Source of the DNA: Aureobasidium sp. EXF-3400
Lineage: Eukaryota > Ascomycota > Dothideomycetes > Dothideales > Saccotheciaceae
Length of the DNA stretch: 64,000 nt
Assembly: GCA_024195585.1 (NCBI GenBank)
Contig: SWBL01000141.1
Location: 53,782 to 117,781, forward strand
Direction of reading: 5' to 3'
Made by a program: the position numbers and the translations under genes. Numbering within the stretch: the first letter of the stretch is position 1; every line of letters begins with the position of its first letter. Below, in pieces: positions 20,309 through 33,200 of the stretch. The notes under the pieces were generated by a model that saw only the letters and a list, made by a program, of their open reading frames with translations, ran no database searches and was not told where the DNA came from.

Positions 20309-23077
20309 TCATTCAGGGACTGGGCAATGGTCATAGTTTCCATTGACATTGTTGCCGAACCAGGATCTATAACATACATTAGCGTCAGGCAAGGGTTATT
20401 CGGAGCAACAGCACTTACGGGAAAGGCTTGGCACTACCGGCAGCGCCAAACACTGCGAACGACAAGATGAACAGTGCCAAAAGACTAGCACCATCCCAGG
20501 CACCAGTGATCAGGTACGAGTAATCCCTGAAGATACGAGGACGGTAGTTGCGCAGATAGAACTGGGTGAAGAAGCCAGCAATTAACTGACTGAAGATCAC
20601 ACAGGTCTGAGACTGGTTGTAAGGAATGTAGCCAGCGTATGCAAACAATTGAGGCATATTGAGGTCGAAAAGGGAGAACTTGCGAATCTTAGGAACGAAC
20701 TGTGGACACAGGTGTGTGAGTGAGAGCACAAGAGTAGTAGGGGGGGGGGGGGGGTAGGTGATACCTGAGCAAAGATGCGATGAGCGACGACAAATGCGGC
20801 ACCGACAGCAACGCCATAGGGCACGGTTGAGTAGGTCTTGCCGGCTTTGTAGAGATACTTGGCAAGAGCCCATGAGCTCGCATTAGTGTTGTACGACTGG
20901 ATGGTTGCACCACTCCATGAGGAGTTACCATTGCCCGATGTCAGAAGCTCGGCGTTACCACTGACAATGGAGATCATGATAGCGTAATTGAGGAAGCCAC
21001 CCAAGATGGTACCGTAGATTTGGGTAATGAACATGACGCGAGGAGGGATCTTGACTGTGCATCGTGTCAGATCATGGTTGAAAAGGTTCAAGTGATTGAT
21101 ACTTACGATACTCTCCCATCTTGAGGTCGTTGCAGAGATTGACGGTGTTGGTAATCACGTTGTGAGACCAGGCAGCGAAGTACATGTTGCCGACGGGACG
21201 GCCGGGCAGCACCAGACCTGCGATCATTTTGGACAAGTTGTTCGTAGCAATACCATTACCGAAGCGTGAGTAGATCAAGGCACTCTGCGTAGAAATTGTT
21301 AGCTCAACGCCGGTAAGATCCAACAGTCGACGAAATGCACTTACGAATGGCGCAACAATGATTCCGACAATGAGGGAAACAACATAAGCCCACACGGGCA
21401 TTGTGATGTTCTCTTTGATGACAACGACCAGCCCAAGAATGAAGCTGAAGACAAGGACGATCATGTACCACCACCAGGGAACCTCTTTGTAGTTCTTTGC
21501 CATGTGCTGATGGTGGCGGTCGTCGTATCTACCTGCTCTAGCGCTCTTGAATGTACGCTTGATGTCACCTCCCCAGAAGAGGACAGTGTGAGCAATAAGG
21601 GCGCCGATCTAGTACCCGAATTAGTATGTGTGAAAGAGTGATGCAGGCTTGTGGTTCTTGACTCACCGCTGCGTTTGCCATGAACAAGGAGTAAGCAAAA
21701 CTTCCAGAGAGGCGAGGGATACCATATTTTTCCAAGGCTGCCTCGTCCAGTACTCCGCCTACGAAGACTTTGGAGATCGGATACTTCTTTCCCTCCTGGG
21801 ATCTAAGCTGCGTGGACATGAAAGGCTGTGATTTGGCACCCCACGTGTCCGTATAGTAGATACCCAACATGGCCAGCATGCACACGAAGATTCCTATAGC
21901 GACATGAGTCTGGAGGACCAATGGAAGAGAGGTATTGAAGGAAGTGATCTGGGAGCCTTAGGTCAGTGTTGCCCACTCTGGAAGGAATAATTAATCTTAC
22001 GTATTGCCAGTCGAAAGAGAGCGAAAACATTCCAAGGCCTTCGTTGTTTGTAGCACCACCAAAAAGGTTGGTAAGAACCTCGGCCTTCTCACCAGTGGCT
22101 TTCATTGCAGCCAAACAAGGTACGGAGACCGAGTTCAACCATGGGAAGATGTACGCAGGGAAGAACTCGTAGAAGAACATGCCGACGAATGCATACCAGA
22201 AATATCGCAGTGGTTTGGAGTCTTTGACTTCTTGCCAATGCAAGCCTTGAAGTGTTTTGACTGTTGGCAAGGTACTCCAGTACACAGCTTCGACGTGCCA
22301 CACGGCGATAGGTCGCAACAAACCACAGAGACCGTAGCCGAACATGCCAATCGATATCATAGTCAAGACGACGGTCGTGGCACTGATGGGCAGATCGTAG
22401 AACAGTTCTTGTGCCGCAAAGACCAATGAGACAGCGGCAGCATTCGATGCCGAAGTAGCAGTGATGGAGCAGATAGCATGTTCTTTGAGACCCCAAGGTC
22501 CGGGGTTGAGGAAGACGAGTGCCGTTATCCAGAGTGGTGGCTTAGCGTCTCCATTCTTTGCTCTCCATCTAGATAGATGGCGATCACCCCTGGGAAGGAA
22601 TTTGGCCCATGCATTACCAACGAAGTAAGCAATGAGGACGATGAAGGTACCCTGAATAGTGACTAGTGTAGGTTTGAACTGGTGTTCATCAGTATCCGAT
22701 CAAGACTGTTTTATGTGTCAATGACTGACCGTGTAGATTTGGTTCATGACAGCTTGGAAAGCTGAGAGGCATGATGCCAGGAAGATACCACGGAAGGTCA
22801 CAGAGGGGTCACCATCGTCGCGCAGTGGTAGAAGGTGAGCGGCTGCATCGGCTCCAGTGATGATGATATGATCCGGATCGTCGGTCTTCTCGAAACCGTC
22901 GCTGGCACTGTCTGGCGTGGGCACAGCAGTGATCTCTGGTTCCAGAGTTCCTTTCTTGCCAGATTCCTCGTTGTACGCCGGGGCCGCGTCATGATAAGGT
23001 GTGAGTTCGTAGTCAGCTGTCGTAGCTCGGGAACCATCAACAGGCTCTACCGAGACGTGAGTGACACTCTTTGCCAT
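20309..23077 (-). CDS. OPT-family oligopeptide transporter
   Basis: Eight exons (23077-22730, 22678-22001, 21948-21667, 21608-21345, 21284-21107, 21054-20765, 20699-20419, 20366-20309) encode 792 aa; an in-frame Met five codons earlier (23092) is an alternative start. Hallmarks are NPGPWGLKEHA (the family's NPGPFNxKEH-type motif), multiple helices, YYTDTWGAKSQPFMS, the KIPPRVMFITQIYGT segment ('KIPPR' motif of small OPT transporters), and SWFGNNVNGNYDHCPVP at the C terminus. The acidic, phosphorylatable N-terminal tail of about 110 residues precedes the first helix. It should import tetra-/pentapeptides or related compounds with protons across the plasma membrane. The intron at 20700-20764 contains a 15-base G run on the plus strand. 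Confidence 0.93.
20740..20754. repeat. G15/C15 homopolymer in an OPT intron
   Basis: Fifteen consecutive G on the plus strand, read as a C run between the donor and branch site of the sixth OPT intron. The length is likely variable between strains and error-prone in sequencing. Confidence 0.9.
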
Positions 23078-23778
23078 GGTAAGACACGTCAAGTCCGAAT
23101 GTCGAGCCTAGAGGGATAACAATGATAGAAACTCAAAGACTGTATGAAGCCTTTATTCTTCTCAAAATCGCTCAACATATCAATCATCCTCACAGAGTTT
23201 GCCTTATTCGCCATCGTACCTCAGGATAACGAATAGATGGTAAGACAATGGAACCGAGAATGCGTGCTTCATGATAGGGCGTCGGTGGAAGTGATACGAG
23301 AAAGGGTCCGAACAAAGAAGCTTGATCGACAATCTAGAGCTTGTATTTTGTTGGCAGCGCTCTGGGTGATGTGATGGCGCGATCTAACGTCGGATAATTA
23401 AACACTCGGGAGGCACGGTCGGCTGGGTAGCCCCAGATGAGCTTGCTGCTAACCGAATCAAGCAGGTGTCTGCGCGGTAGAACCTGAGGATTTTTCTATT
23501 GAGGATAGCGACATATCTTAGAGTTATGGTCCAATCGTTTATGTATGCTATTGGTCGCTTGAGTAGGAAGATGGTGTTACACCACTAAGAGTACGCCGAA
23601 ATACCTATAGGCGATTGGTTTTGACGAAATTGTGGGCTGAGGTCAAGCAGGCTTTGCGGGTCTGAAGCTTGGCATCTACCAAGCACCTTGAGGGAGCAAA
23701 TTGCAACAAAAAATATGTTCCGGATCGCTGGCTAGCCGCAGCTCCGGTCATTGTCGTCAGCTTGTTACGTGGTATGGA
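23078..23778. other. Intergenic, upstream of the OPT gene
   Basis: About 700 bases between the OPT start and the 3' end of the zinc-cluster regulator. No coding frame, RNA gene or repeat is visible. Confidence 0.5.
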
Positions 23779-26038
23779 TTAGTCTCGAAGGGGTTCCGAG
23801 TCAATTGTACTGAATAGTAAAGTGTCGAGTTGCATCCACAATTCAGGATCTAGAGGGAAGTCCATGTCTAACCCGTCCCACTGTCTCGTCTCAAGTGTTA
23901 AGTCTGCACATTCCGGCTGAGCATAATCCTCTTCGAACCCGTCGACTGCAGTTCGCGTATGGTTGACCTCCGGCCTGTCAAGAATGCACTGTAGTTCTTG
24001 CTGTAGCTCCTCAAGAATGATACTGTAGCGCAAGCTGGGCGCGTTTGTATTAGTTGCTCTAGCAAGATGAGCTTGTACTGACTTGGCCAACTCGAACATG
24101 CTCGCCTCGTCATATTGGGTGGATACGACGGAGAGACGACCTTGTTTGCGCTGCATGATCCAGACATAGACAATGGTCAAGGCATTGAAGGTGACATACT
24201 GCGTATTCCAGAATGCTGGTATGAGATTGTTGTCAATCGCGAGATCAAGCACCGAGTCGAGGACAAATTTGGCGGCAGACAAGCATTTCTCGATATGTGG
24301 CTGCATCAAAGCTGGCTCTGTCTGTTGTCCTGAGAGTAATGGTCTGGTGATAATCATGACAGCGTGCGCACAGCCTATCTGCAAGACTGTCAGTTGTCTA
24401 CGAAAGATCGGTACCAGGCTCGAAGGGTGTATTCCGCCTGAGAGGAAGAGTGGAAGCTGTTTCTGCCACTGCTCTACCTCAAGACCCAGCCGTTGGGCGG
24501 TTGCGATCATGTGTTGATCCCGAGCAGGATGGGACAAGGCTTGCTCTTTCAAAGCTTCCTTGACTATACGAGTGAGCTTGGCATGCATCACCGGAGCAGC
24601 TTGTATGCAGTCTTTCGGGATTGACCGAGTTATTGATCCAGCCGAGAGAAGGTCGTTGTCGTCGACAATCTCAGGATAGCGTTGGTCGACATATGCGTCG
24701 TTGATATAGGGCGGTCTCCCGAGCATTACGCTAAGGTATGTATCGAGCATATGGACTGCCCAAAAACATCGTCTTTGGCATTCCCGAATGATTTTGCTCG
24801 GCTCTCCAGATGTCGGAGCTCTTGCCCGATGGATGCCTATGGATAGGGCTAGCTGGTATGTACTGCCCAGAGTGTACCATGCTTGATTTAAACGTGAGGT
24901 ATTGAGTTGGTAGAGAGACGTGGCTAGCCGCGCCTGAACAGATTCTAAGCATGGCCTACCAGCCTCACTTACTATCTTCTGTTGTGCTGCTTGGTATAAT
25001 GTCTCACCCATGCGCAGATGACTGTCGTTTCTCTCAGCTTTGCGTGATTCAGCCGGGGTGGAAGGTGGTGTGTCTGAGATAGTGTCTACATTGTACAGAC
25101 ATGCAGTCGCAAGGACCATGAGTACGATAGCTTGACGTATTGGTCGAAGTTTCTCCTGGCGCATATCTTGTTGCTCGTGATAACGAAGCAACCATGACTC
25201 GAAAGTTGGTCGGTGTAGGTAGCGGTACGTTGGAGCAGCGAAATCGAAGTACCGACTGGTCATTGCGCTTGTGACATCGCGATTCGGAAGCTGGAGCTCA
25301 GTGGTGTCACCTAAAGCCGGTGCTCTCCTGTCACCGTAGGCGAATATCGAGACTTCCTCTCTCGACTCGGGATTCAGGTCAGACAGCTCTGCCATACCAA
25401 ATCTCCGCCAGGCCCTCCGAAGAAACTAATCAAGCAATATCAATAACTTTTCGATGCATATCTGCGGCTAAAGAACTTACTGAAAAAGTGCTGGTTGGTC
25501 CCTGGTAGCCTGCAGGCGTGATGCCTTCCCCATCTGGCGAGGCAGCACGGGAGGTGTCGTTAGTGTTGAACGCGTCTCCAGGCCTTGACAGAGAAAGAGT
25601 TTCTCCTGGCCATGGAGGATGCGAGTCTGAGCCAAGGTTGTAATTCGAAGCACCGACGGTAAGACCGTTAGCAGGTTGAAGAGCTTGGTGTCTTCCATGA
25701 GGGGTGATGTAAGTACAAATCAAGCCTTGCGACACGCACAAAGGGCATGGTTGCTCGCCTGAGCACTTCCGCTTACGGGACTTGCAACTATCGCATGCGC
25801 GCTGGACCTTGCGTCTTTTCCCATTGCCGGCATCTGAAGCTGCTTCATGACTTTCGCGACGACGCCGTGCAACATTGACGATGCGTGACTCGGAATGCGT
25901 CGTCGGAGTGTGAGCCATTGAGGAAAGATGATGCGGAAGATGCAAATCCCAAGCGGGGAAGTGATCGGTCACGCTTGCACGTGCGGAACTTGGCAAAAGT
26001 GGAGCAGGCAGATGTGGCGGAAGGAAGTTCCGCAGCAT
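23779..26038 (-). CDS. Zn(II)2Cys6 transcription factor with Fungal_trans domain
   Basis: Two exons (26038-25481 and 25425-23779) joined across a 55-nt intron give 734 aa; a start at the in-frame Met at 25918 would give 694 aa. The binuclear cluster is complete: Cys 82, 85, 92, 98, 101 and 108 in ACDSCKSRKRKCSGEQPCPLC..., preceded by the basic GNGKRRKVQR nuclear-localisation stretch. The middle homology region (Fungal_trans) follows in exon 2, with RYFDFAAPTYRYLHRPTFESW, the QAIVLMVLATACL helix, and RRCFWAVHMLDTYLSVMLGRPP, a strong family signature. It should bind CGG-containing DNA as a dimer and activate nearby genes. It diverges from the aldo-keto reductase and lies beside an A-T-R enzyme and a transporter, so a pathway-specific role is plausible. 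A GCGGAA-N5-TTCCGC palindrome sits at 26017-26033, inside the longer reading frame but upstream of the 25918 start, which favours the shorter protein. Confidence 0.92.
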
Positions 26039-26092
26039 CCGCGCCTTCGGAACATATAGCGGAGGTGTGAGATGAGGCGGGACTCCTTCCGC
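26017..26092. promoter_or_regulatory. CGG/CCG palindrome and CTTCCGC sites beside the regulator
   Basis: 26017-26033 reads GCGGAAGGAAGTTCCGC, an inverted repeat placing CGG and CCG nine bases apart, a form typical for zinc-cluster dimers. A further CTTCCGC is at 26086-26092 in the short region shared with the aldo-keto reductase. The same heptamer is dense at 30051-30129. Confidence 0.45.
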
Positions 26093-26213
26093 AGACCATC
26101 AAGGTGCCAAAGAGAAGACGTAGATCGAATCTATAGGAAACAAAGCAATAGATAAGTAGTCAGGAGCCTCTCTTGAGAGAGTTCGTCTAATCATCTGATT
26201 TCTATCATTAAAA

Positions 26214-27182
26214 ATGTTGCAAGAACACTTCACGCTCAACACCGGTGCAAAAATCCCGGCCGTGGGTTTTGGCACCTGGCAAGCCGCTCCCAACGAGGTC
26301 GAACGTGCCGTGGAGGAGGCACTGAAGCAAGGCTACCGTCATATCGACTGTGCGGCAATCTATCGCAACGAAAACGAGGTTGGAGCTGGTATCAAGAAGT
26401 CAGGAGTCAGGCGCGAAGACATCTTCATAACAGGCAAACTCTGGAACACAAAGCATAGATCCGAAGACATTGAGGACGCCCTCGATAAGTCTCTCAAGGA
26501 CCTCGACACTGATTATCTTGATCTCTACCTTATGCACTGGCCGTGTGCATTTGCTCCTGGCGACAAGTTCTTTCCCCTGGACGACCAAGGTGTTTTCAAG
26601 CTTGACAACATCGACCCAGCAGAAACATACAAAGGCATGGAGAAGCTCCTCAAGACCGGCAAAGTCAAGGCCATTGGAGTGTCAAACTTCACCATCGAGA
26701 AGCTCCAAGATCTTCTGAGCAAGACATCGGTTGTCCCTGCTACCAACCAGATCGAAGCTCATCCCTACCTCCAGCAGCCTGATCTGCTCAAATTCTGTCA
26801 AGACAAGGGAATCCTCGTCGAGGCCTACTCTCCTCTCGGCAACAACCAAACCGGCGAACCACGCACAGTCGACGATGCCCAAGTACATGAGGTTGGAAAA
26901 GAGCTCGGCATGGATCCTGGAGTTGTGCTCGGCAGCTGGGGCGTACAAAGAGGCACAGTCGTTCTGCCGAAGAGTGTGACTCCTCACAGAATTGCTTCGA
27001 ACCTGAAAGTCAAGGAGCTACCCACCGGTGCTTTCGACAAGCTCAACGCATTGGAGAGACACAAGCGTTTCAATTTCCCAGCTCGTTGGGGATATGATAT
27101 CTTCGGCGAAAAGGGCGACGAAGCAGTCAAGAAAATTGCACAAGAAGCCGGAGAGGAGAACAAGACGAAGTTTGTGGTGTAG
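26214..27182 (+). CDS. NADPH-dependent aldo-keto reductase
   Basis: A single exon of 322 aa, full length for the AKR superfamily. The catalytic tetrad sits at canonical positions: Asp45 and Tyr50 in HIDCAAIYRNE, Lys75 in ITGKLWNT, His108 in YLMHWP. VGFGTWQA near the N terminus, KAIGVSNF and the cofactor loop LPKSVTPHRIASNLKV are also family-typical. Best fit is the yeast Gcy1/glycerol dehydrogenase-like or aldehyde reductase branch. It should reduce aldehydes or ketones in the cytosol using NADPH. It shares only about 175 bp of promoter with the zinc-cluster regulator, so the two are probably coregulated, and an aldehyde released by the nearby A-T-R enzyme could be a substrate (inference). 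Confidence 0.93.
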   Translation: MLQEHFTLNTGAKIPAVGFGTWQAAPNEVERAVEEALKQGYRHIDCAAIYRNENEVGAGIKKSGVRREDIFITGKLWNTKHRSEDIEDALDKSLKDLDTDYLDLYLMHWPCAFAPGDKFFPLDDQGVFKLDNIDPAETYKGMEKLLKTGKVKAIGVSNFTIEKLQDLLSKTSVVPATNQIEAHPYLQQPDLLKFCQDKGILVEAYSPLGNNQTGEPRTVDDAQVHEVGKELGMDPGVVLGSWGVQRGTVVLPKSVTPHRIASNLKVKELPTGAFDKLNALERHKRFNFPARWGYDIFGEKGDEAVKKIAQEAGEENKTKFVV

Positions 27183-27961
27183 AACACTCTTGCTCATATC
27201 TAGAAACTGTATGAATCTTCACGATAGATTATGCCTCACAAGAACAAATATGAAATCATACCATCAAATCTCATCGACGCTTCGATCGTTCCGTGTTCTC
27301 TATATCAGCCTTTCTGGGAGGCGCAGGTAAAAGTTGGCTAGTACGGTAATTCGGCACATATACTGCCGGCTTTCGCATGCTTCGAAAGAGCAGGGTGATA
27401 CCCCATACAAGCAACTGCTGGAGTCGGCAGCGATGTTGCAGCACCACGACTAACTAATTTATTCTTCTGTACACCTTAGAAGTTTGTTATCATCACGATA
27501 GTACCTGTGAAGGACAATATGGGTCCGTAAGTAGCTGACTCGATGCGATATGTGCAAAAAGGTCTAAGTCGATGCCGTCCACGCAATCAAACTCAAGTTG
27601 GTGATTTCTGGTGATGAAATTCGAGCATTGAACATACTGCTAACATCATTGTTATCACGAAGTACGGTCCTGAGTCAATAAGAATCTTCAAATGTGCAGT
27701 AGGTGACGGGGTCGCTATAGTCCACCATGAAACGCGTTCTGCTAAGACAGCACGGGTTCATGAATTTCCAGGCGACGACGCATAACGGGCCCGCGAGTTT
27801 GCAGCTGAAGAAAGGCACGAGCATATTTGAGACGAGTGGACTTCCAAGATATGACTGATTGTTCAGCAACGAAAGAAACTCATGATACATTGACATCTTT
27901 ATCATAGGGTTGAGGCTTTCCACCTCTATCATTCTACACAAATTATGCCACAGCCTATCGC
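27183..27961. other. Intergenic, no gene seen
   Basis: About 780 bases between convergent AKR and MFS genes. No coherent frame, RNA gene or repeat. Confidence 0.5.
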
Positions 27962-29694
27962 TTACAACTTGTACTTGAACAATGGTGACTTGTCTCCCAT
28001 ATTCTGCAAGTCTTCCTCAGAGTACTGTTCCCTGATATCCGCCTCATCCAATGTATCTCTCTTCTTGTTAAGACGCATGTACGATAGCTCGAGGACTACT
28101 GTGCTGAGAAGAGTGAACGCAGCAAACCCAAGACCAATACCGAAGCCGGTAGGGTATCCTGGCTTCTCGTTGTCGAGGAACTGTTGATGTGTCAGTGATC
28201 TTTCTTGGTAATCTAAGGTCCAAGACAACAAGACTTACGATGTATGATCCGACAATACCACCACAGTTTCCAAGAGCGATGTTGAGGGCAATACCCATGG
28301 CTCTCTTCGATTCACCAGCAAGATTGGACGAGATCCAAGCAGAGCCTGCAGGATTGGTGGGATATTGACCAATGCAAACAAGCACTACACCAATGTAGCA
28401 TGCAGGAATCTGATGCTTGATGTTGGGTGCAAGTGCAAGCAGAATTGCGAAGCCAAGAGTTACAACAGCCATCTGACCAAAGATGAAAGGAGCGCGCCAT
28501 TGGAACTTGTCCGAAAGCTTCGAAAGCGCAATTGCAGAGATTGCTCCGGCGACGTAAGGAGGGATGGTCATGAGTTGTGCTTGTGACGAAGTGTAACCCA
28601 TCGACTTGGTGATCGAAGGCATGGTAAACTTGAGGCCGTACGCGCAAACGGAAGCGGTGAAAAGAATCCATGCTTGGAGATAGACCTTGTAGTCCGTGAG
28701 TAAATCCTTGAGGTAGGACCACTTGAACTTGTCGGCTTTCTCGCCATCATCAGATGTACCACGACCGGCGTTCTTAATCACATTTTGAAGGACCAGATAG
28801 CGACGCTCGTTCTCATTGAGCCATCTGCCAGAGAGCATTGGTGTATCTGGCATAACGAAGAAGCATGCAATACCGACGATAACGGTCACGATACCCCTGG
28901 GGAACAACGGTTAGCAAGCATCATGGTGAAGTGTTCCAAAAGTCAAGACTTACTCAAGAAGGAAAATCCAGGCCCAGCCCGGTCTGCCACCGAGCCCGTC
29001 CATCTTTGAGATTGCAAAGGCCAGGAGACCTGAACAGGCACCAGAAAGTGCCGAAGCACAATAGAATAGCGCAAGACGAGTCTGAACTTGTCTTTGGGCG
29101 TACCAATGAGTGATCAAGTACACAGCGCCGGGGAAGAAGCCAGCTTCCGCAATGCCTAGAAGTACTCTACAGACCATCAGGCCAGCAAAGTTCTTGACAA
29201 GACCAGTGAGGGTCATGATGGTGCCCCAGCTGACGACGAGCATACCGATGTAGTGAGAGGGACGCTTGAATTTTTTGAGCAAGACGTTGGAGGGGACCTC
29301 CAGCAGGATGTAAGGGATAAAGAAGATAGATAGACTGTGATGAAGGTTAGCTGAGGACCGTTGGCCCAAATAGATAGACTGACACAATGTTGTATTGAAT
29401 GCCAGACATGCCGAGATCTTCCATCATACCCTCAATCTTGGCGTTGCCGATATTGGCTCTGTCAATATGAGAGAAAAGATAGAGTACAGCAAGGACGGGC
29501 ACAAGTCTCAAGTCGACTTTTCTGATCATAGCCTTCCTCTGGTCTTCCGGAAAGTTCTCATAGAAGTCTGTCTCTTCGTGGGTAAGGCCCATGCCAGCAT
29601 ACTTGTTGTGTTCATAGACATTGACTTTTTCGAGATCCTTGGAGATCGAGGTCGACGATCCACCGCCATGCTGGGTGGTTAGATGTTTGGACAT
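27962..29694 (-). CDS. MFS transporter, Dal5/allantoate-permease (ACS) type
   Basis: Four exons (29694-29384, 29334-28954, 28896-28239, 28180-27962) encode 522 aa; the frame is open 50 codons further upstream (Met at 29844) but that extension is Pro/Ser-rich and less convincing. Family features: KVDLRLVPVLAVLYLFSHIDRANIGNAKI in helix 1, NVLLKKFKRPSHYIG in the loop 2-3 position, GIAEAGFFPGAVYLITHWY, and a second 6-helix half ending DEADIREQYSEEDLQNMGD. This family imports or exports organic anions such as allantoate, nicotinate, pantothenate or aromatic acids. It is divergent from the A-T-R gene across a 596-bp promoter with repeated CTTCCGC sites, so it likely moves that pathway's precursor or product. 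Confidence 0.92.
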
Positions 29695-30290
29695 GACTGT
29701 CGAGAAAGAAGATGATACTTCAATGTGATGTGGGTAGGGATGTAAGGAAGAAGAGAAATCCTGTAAGGGAATAATAAGGAGTCCTGGTGTCTGGGGGAGC
29801 AGAGATATATCTGACAATGGAGGCCCTTGGGCTCTATCCTCCACAATTAGCTACCTGGTCGGTCGATACCGGATATCTTGCATGCCCAGAAACCCCGCAT
29901 GGGGACCCCACTGGGGACGAGAAAATCTGGAGTCTGTCGTCTGGTTTGTGCGTGTTAGGGCTTTGGGGCTGAGTACGCATCCGCACCAATCGGAATCACC
30001 ACCAGATAAATTAACGTTGTGTTCGAATCATGGTAGACCTTGTCTTGTTCCTTCCGCTCAACTTCCGCAGAGAAAACGTTGGCGGAAGCCGGAAGCTCAG
30101 CTGACAACGCCACTATCCCCAGCTTCCGCTCTCCGCTCCTGGCATGCGGAGCGTGTGTTGACCGGTACCTACGGATCAGAGATCTGGTCGTGTAGGCCCT
30201 ATGTTGCATCGACGTTGTTTCTATATATCTCTTCACACACTCTCTGGACTGGACCCATCCAAATTCATACTCTCGCTCACTCATCTTACA
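29695..30290. promoter_or_regulatory. Divergent MFS/A-T-R promoter with four CTTCCGC sites
   Basis: CTTCCGC occurs at 30051-30057, 30062-30068 and 30123-30129, and its complement GCGGAAG at 30082-30088: four copies in 79 bp, against roughly 0.07 expected by chance in the whole 596-bp region. GCCGGAAGC and CTCCGCTCC variants lie among them. CGG-cored repeats of this kind suit a zinc-cluster regulator such as the one at 23779-26038. Confidence 0.55.
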
Positions 30291-33200
30291 ATGGCCGACG
30301 TACTTTCGCTCCCAAGCAGATCTGGCATGCTTGACAGCAAGTGTTCAAGCATAAAAGTGTTGGAAACAAAAAGCCAACAGGTCCATACTGCCGACACACA
30401 AACACCTTCTACTGTTGATGGCCTCATCCGATTGAGAGCTTCGCAAGAAGGAAAAAATGCTCCTATCATCGCTTATCCTGAGCAAGGCACATCATACAAC
30501 GACTATACCCCGCGAGAGCTTGACAGATTTGTTGAGAGAGCCGCATCATTCTACGCGACGGCCATTGCTCAAAGACTGACCTCGGATGATCCAGTGCAGG
30601 TCATTGGACTCTTAGGTCCCTCAGACTTTAGCTATCTGGTAGCTTTCCTCGCAATCTCTAGATTGGGCCACTCGGTTCTGTTGCTCTCAACCAGAATCAC
30701 TGATGAGGCTCATGAATCTCTTCTGTCGACGACCAAAGCCACTGCACTCATCTACAACGAGGCTTTCCAGACCACTGCATCTGCATTAATGAGTCAGAAA
30801 CCCGGCTTACAGATTATGCAAATCTGTGAGACCACATCTTTGCCTACCACAAGCAAGAACCTCAAGTCTGCGAGATTGGACCCTTCGAAAGAAGCTCAGA
30901 ACATCTCTTTCATCATCCACTCAAGTGGTTCGACAGGCTTGCCAAAGCCAATCTTCCAGACACACAAGGCTTCGCTGTATGCCTATTCACAACATTTCAA
31001 CCGCGTCGGCCACATCACTCTTCCGCTCTACCACAACCATGGCATCTGCTGTCTTTTCCGAGCAATCTGGGCTGGTAAAAAGATCTACATATACAACGCC
31101 AAGCTGCCTCTTACATCTCAACACCTACTCGCGACACTGAAGGAGCACCGGGATATCAAAATCCTGTATGCTGTTCCATATGCTCTTAAGCTTCTTAGCG
31201 AATCCGAGGAAGGTCTCAGATTACTGAGCAACCTCGATATCGTTATGTTCGGCGGATCCGCTTGTCCCAAACCTATCGGAGACAGACTTGTGGAATCTGG
31301 TGTCAACCTCGTGGGACACTATGGCGCCACAGAGCTCGGTCAACTCATGACCTCCTTCCGTAATCACAAGGAAGACAAGGGTTGGGATTGGTTGCGTGTT
31401 GGTCCCAATCTAGAGCCCTATCTCAAGATGGAAAGCCGAGGTCCAAATCTCTTCGAGCTGTGTGTCACGGAGGGCTGGCCTTCCAAAGTAGCAACAAACT
31501 GCGATGACGGATCATATGCAACCAAAGATCTATTCGAGCCTCATCCAACTATCCCCAACGCCTGGCGCTACTATGCCCGCCTGGACGATACATTGGTACT
31601 CGAAAACGGCGAGAAAGCCAACCCTCTGATCGCCGAAGGAGTCATCCGACAAAGTGAGCATGTAGCTGAGGCCATAGTCTTCGGGGCGAACAAACCTCGA
31701 CTTGGTGCATTTGTGGTCCCCTCTAACACGACGGAACTCGCGGACGAGGCTTTGCTCGATGCAGTTATGACCTATGTCAACGAAGCAAATCAAGTTGCAC
31801 CCTCGTTTGCCTACCTCTCGCGGGAGATGATCAAAGTCTTACCACGCGACGTTAAGTTCCGCAAGACTGACAAGGGTACTGTTATTCGTGCGGCTTTTTA
31901 TCGAGACTTCTCGAGCCACATCGAGGCTGCCTATGCCGATGAACAGTCAGGAACTCTTGTACTCCCAAGGGACCAATTGCTTGAGTTTCTGCGCCGGGAA
32001 TTCTCCCAAAGAGCCTTGCTCAAGGAGAACGAGAGGATCGATGACAACACCGATCTCTTCAGCCTTGGGGTAGACTCTCTTCAAGCTATACAAGCGAGGA
32101 GCAACATCATCAAGACGCTCAAGGTCCAAGCAAAGGATATCGGCAGGAACTTCGTCTTCGACTTCCCAACCCTGGACGAGATGGCTAACGAGATTCTGCG
32201 ACTCCAGCATGGTGCACCGAAACGAGTAAAGCTTAACGTCGAAGCGCGTATGGCAGTCATGGTCGAGAAATATGCCGTGTTCGAACAGCACGAACCGGTT
32301 GACAGGCCTGCCGATGGCGCGTATATCGTAAGTGCATCCAGTGTTCATACTCAACTCATGCTAACATCCCGTAGGCTGTGACTGGTGCCACAGGCTCTCT
32401 CGGTGCGCATGCCGTCGCCATCTTGATAACACAGCCAACCACAAAAAGAGTCTTCTGCCTTGTCCGGGCCAAAGATACCAAAGACGCTGACGCAAGAGTC
32501 CGACAATCTTTGCGCGAGCGCCGTCTTCTGGACAACCTCTCAGAAGTCGCCCTGTCCAAGATCGTCGCCTATCCTTCTGACTTTGCCGATGAACACCTCG
32601 GTCTTGGTTCTGCGCGATATGAAACGATCTCCAAAGATATCACACATCTCATTCACCTGGCATGGTCCGTCAACTTCAACAAGAGCATCGAGAGTTTCGA
32701 GGCAGACTGCATCGGGGGTGTTCGCAATCTGATGACACTCTGTTTGCGAAGCAACAGACCTCAGCCTGCCGCCTTCAACCTTTGCTCTTCAGTCAGCGCA
32801 ACGGCTCGTACACCTGGTGGAGTTGTACCCGAGGCCCTTCCCGAGTCTTTTGAGTATGCACAAGAGATGGGTTATGCCCAGTCAAAACTGGTTGCCGAGA
32901 ACTTGTGTGATCGTGCTGCCAAGCAGACCACCATGAAGTGCCGTGTTCTTCGCGTTGGCCAGATAATCGGTGATACTTGTCATGGTGTCTGGAATGAGAC
33001 AGAGGCAATCCCACTGATCTTTCAGTCTGCAAAGTCGACCGGTGCACTGCCTGCGCTTGACGAGAACCCAGCATGGCTCCCTGTCGACGTTGTTGCGAAT
33101 GCTTGCACCGAGATTGCGCTCAGCTATGCAGACAGTGGTGTCATGAACATTGTCAACCACAATTTTTTCCACTGGACAAACGACTTGCTGCCTCTGCTCT

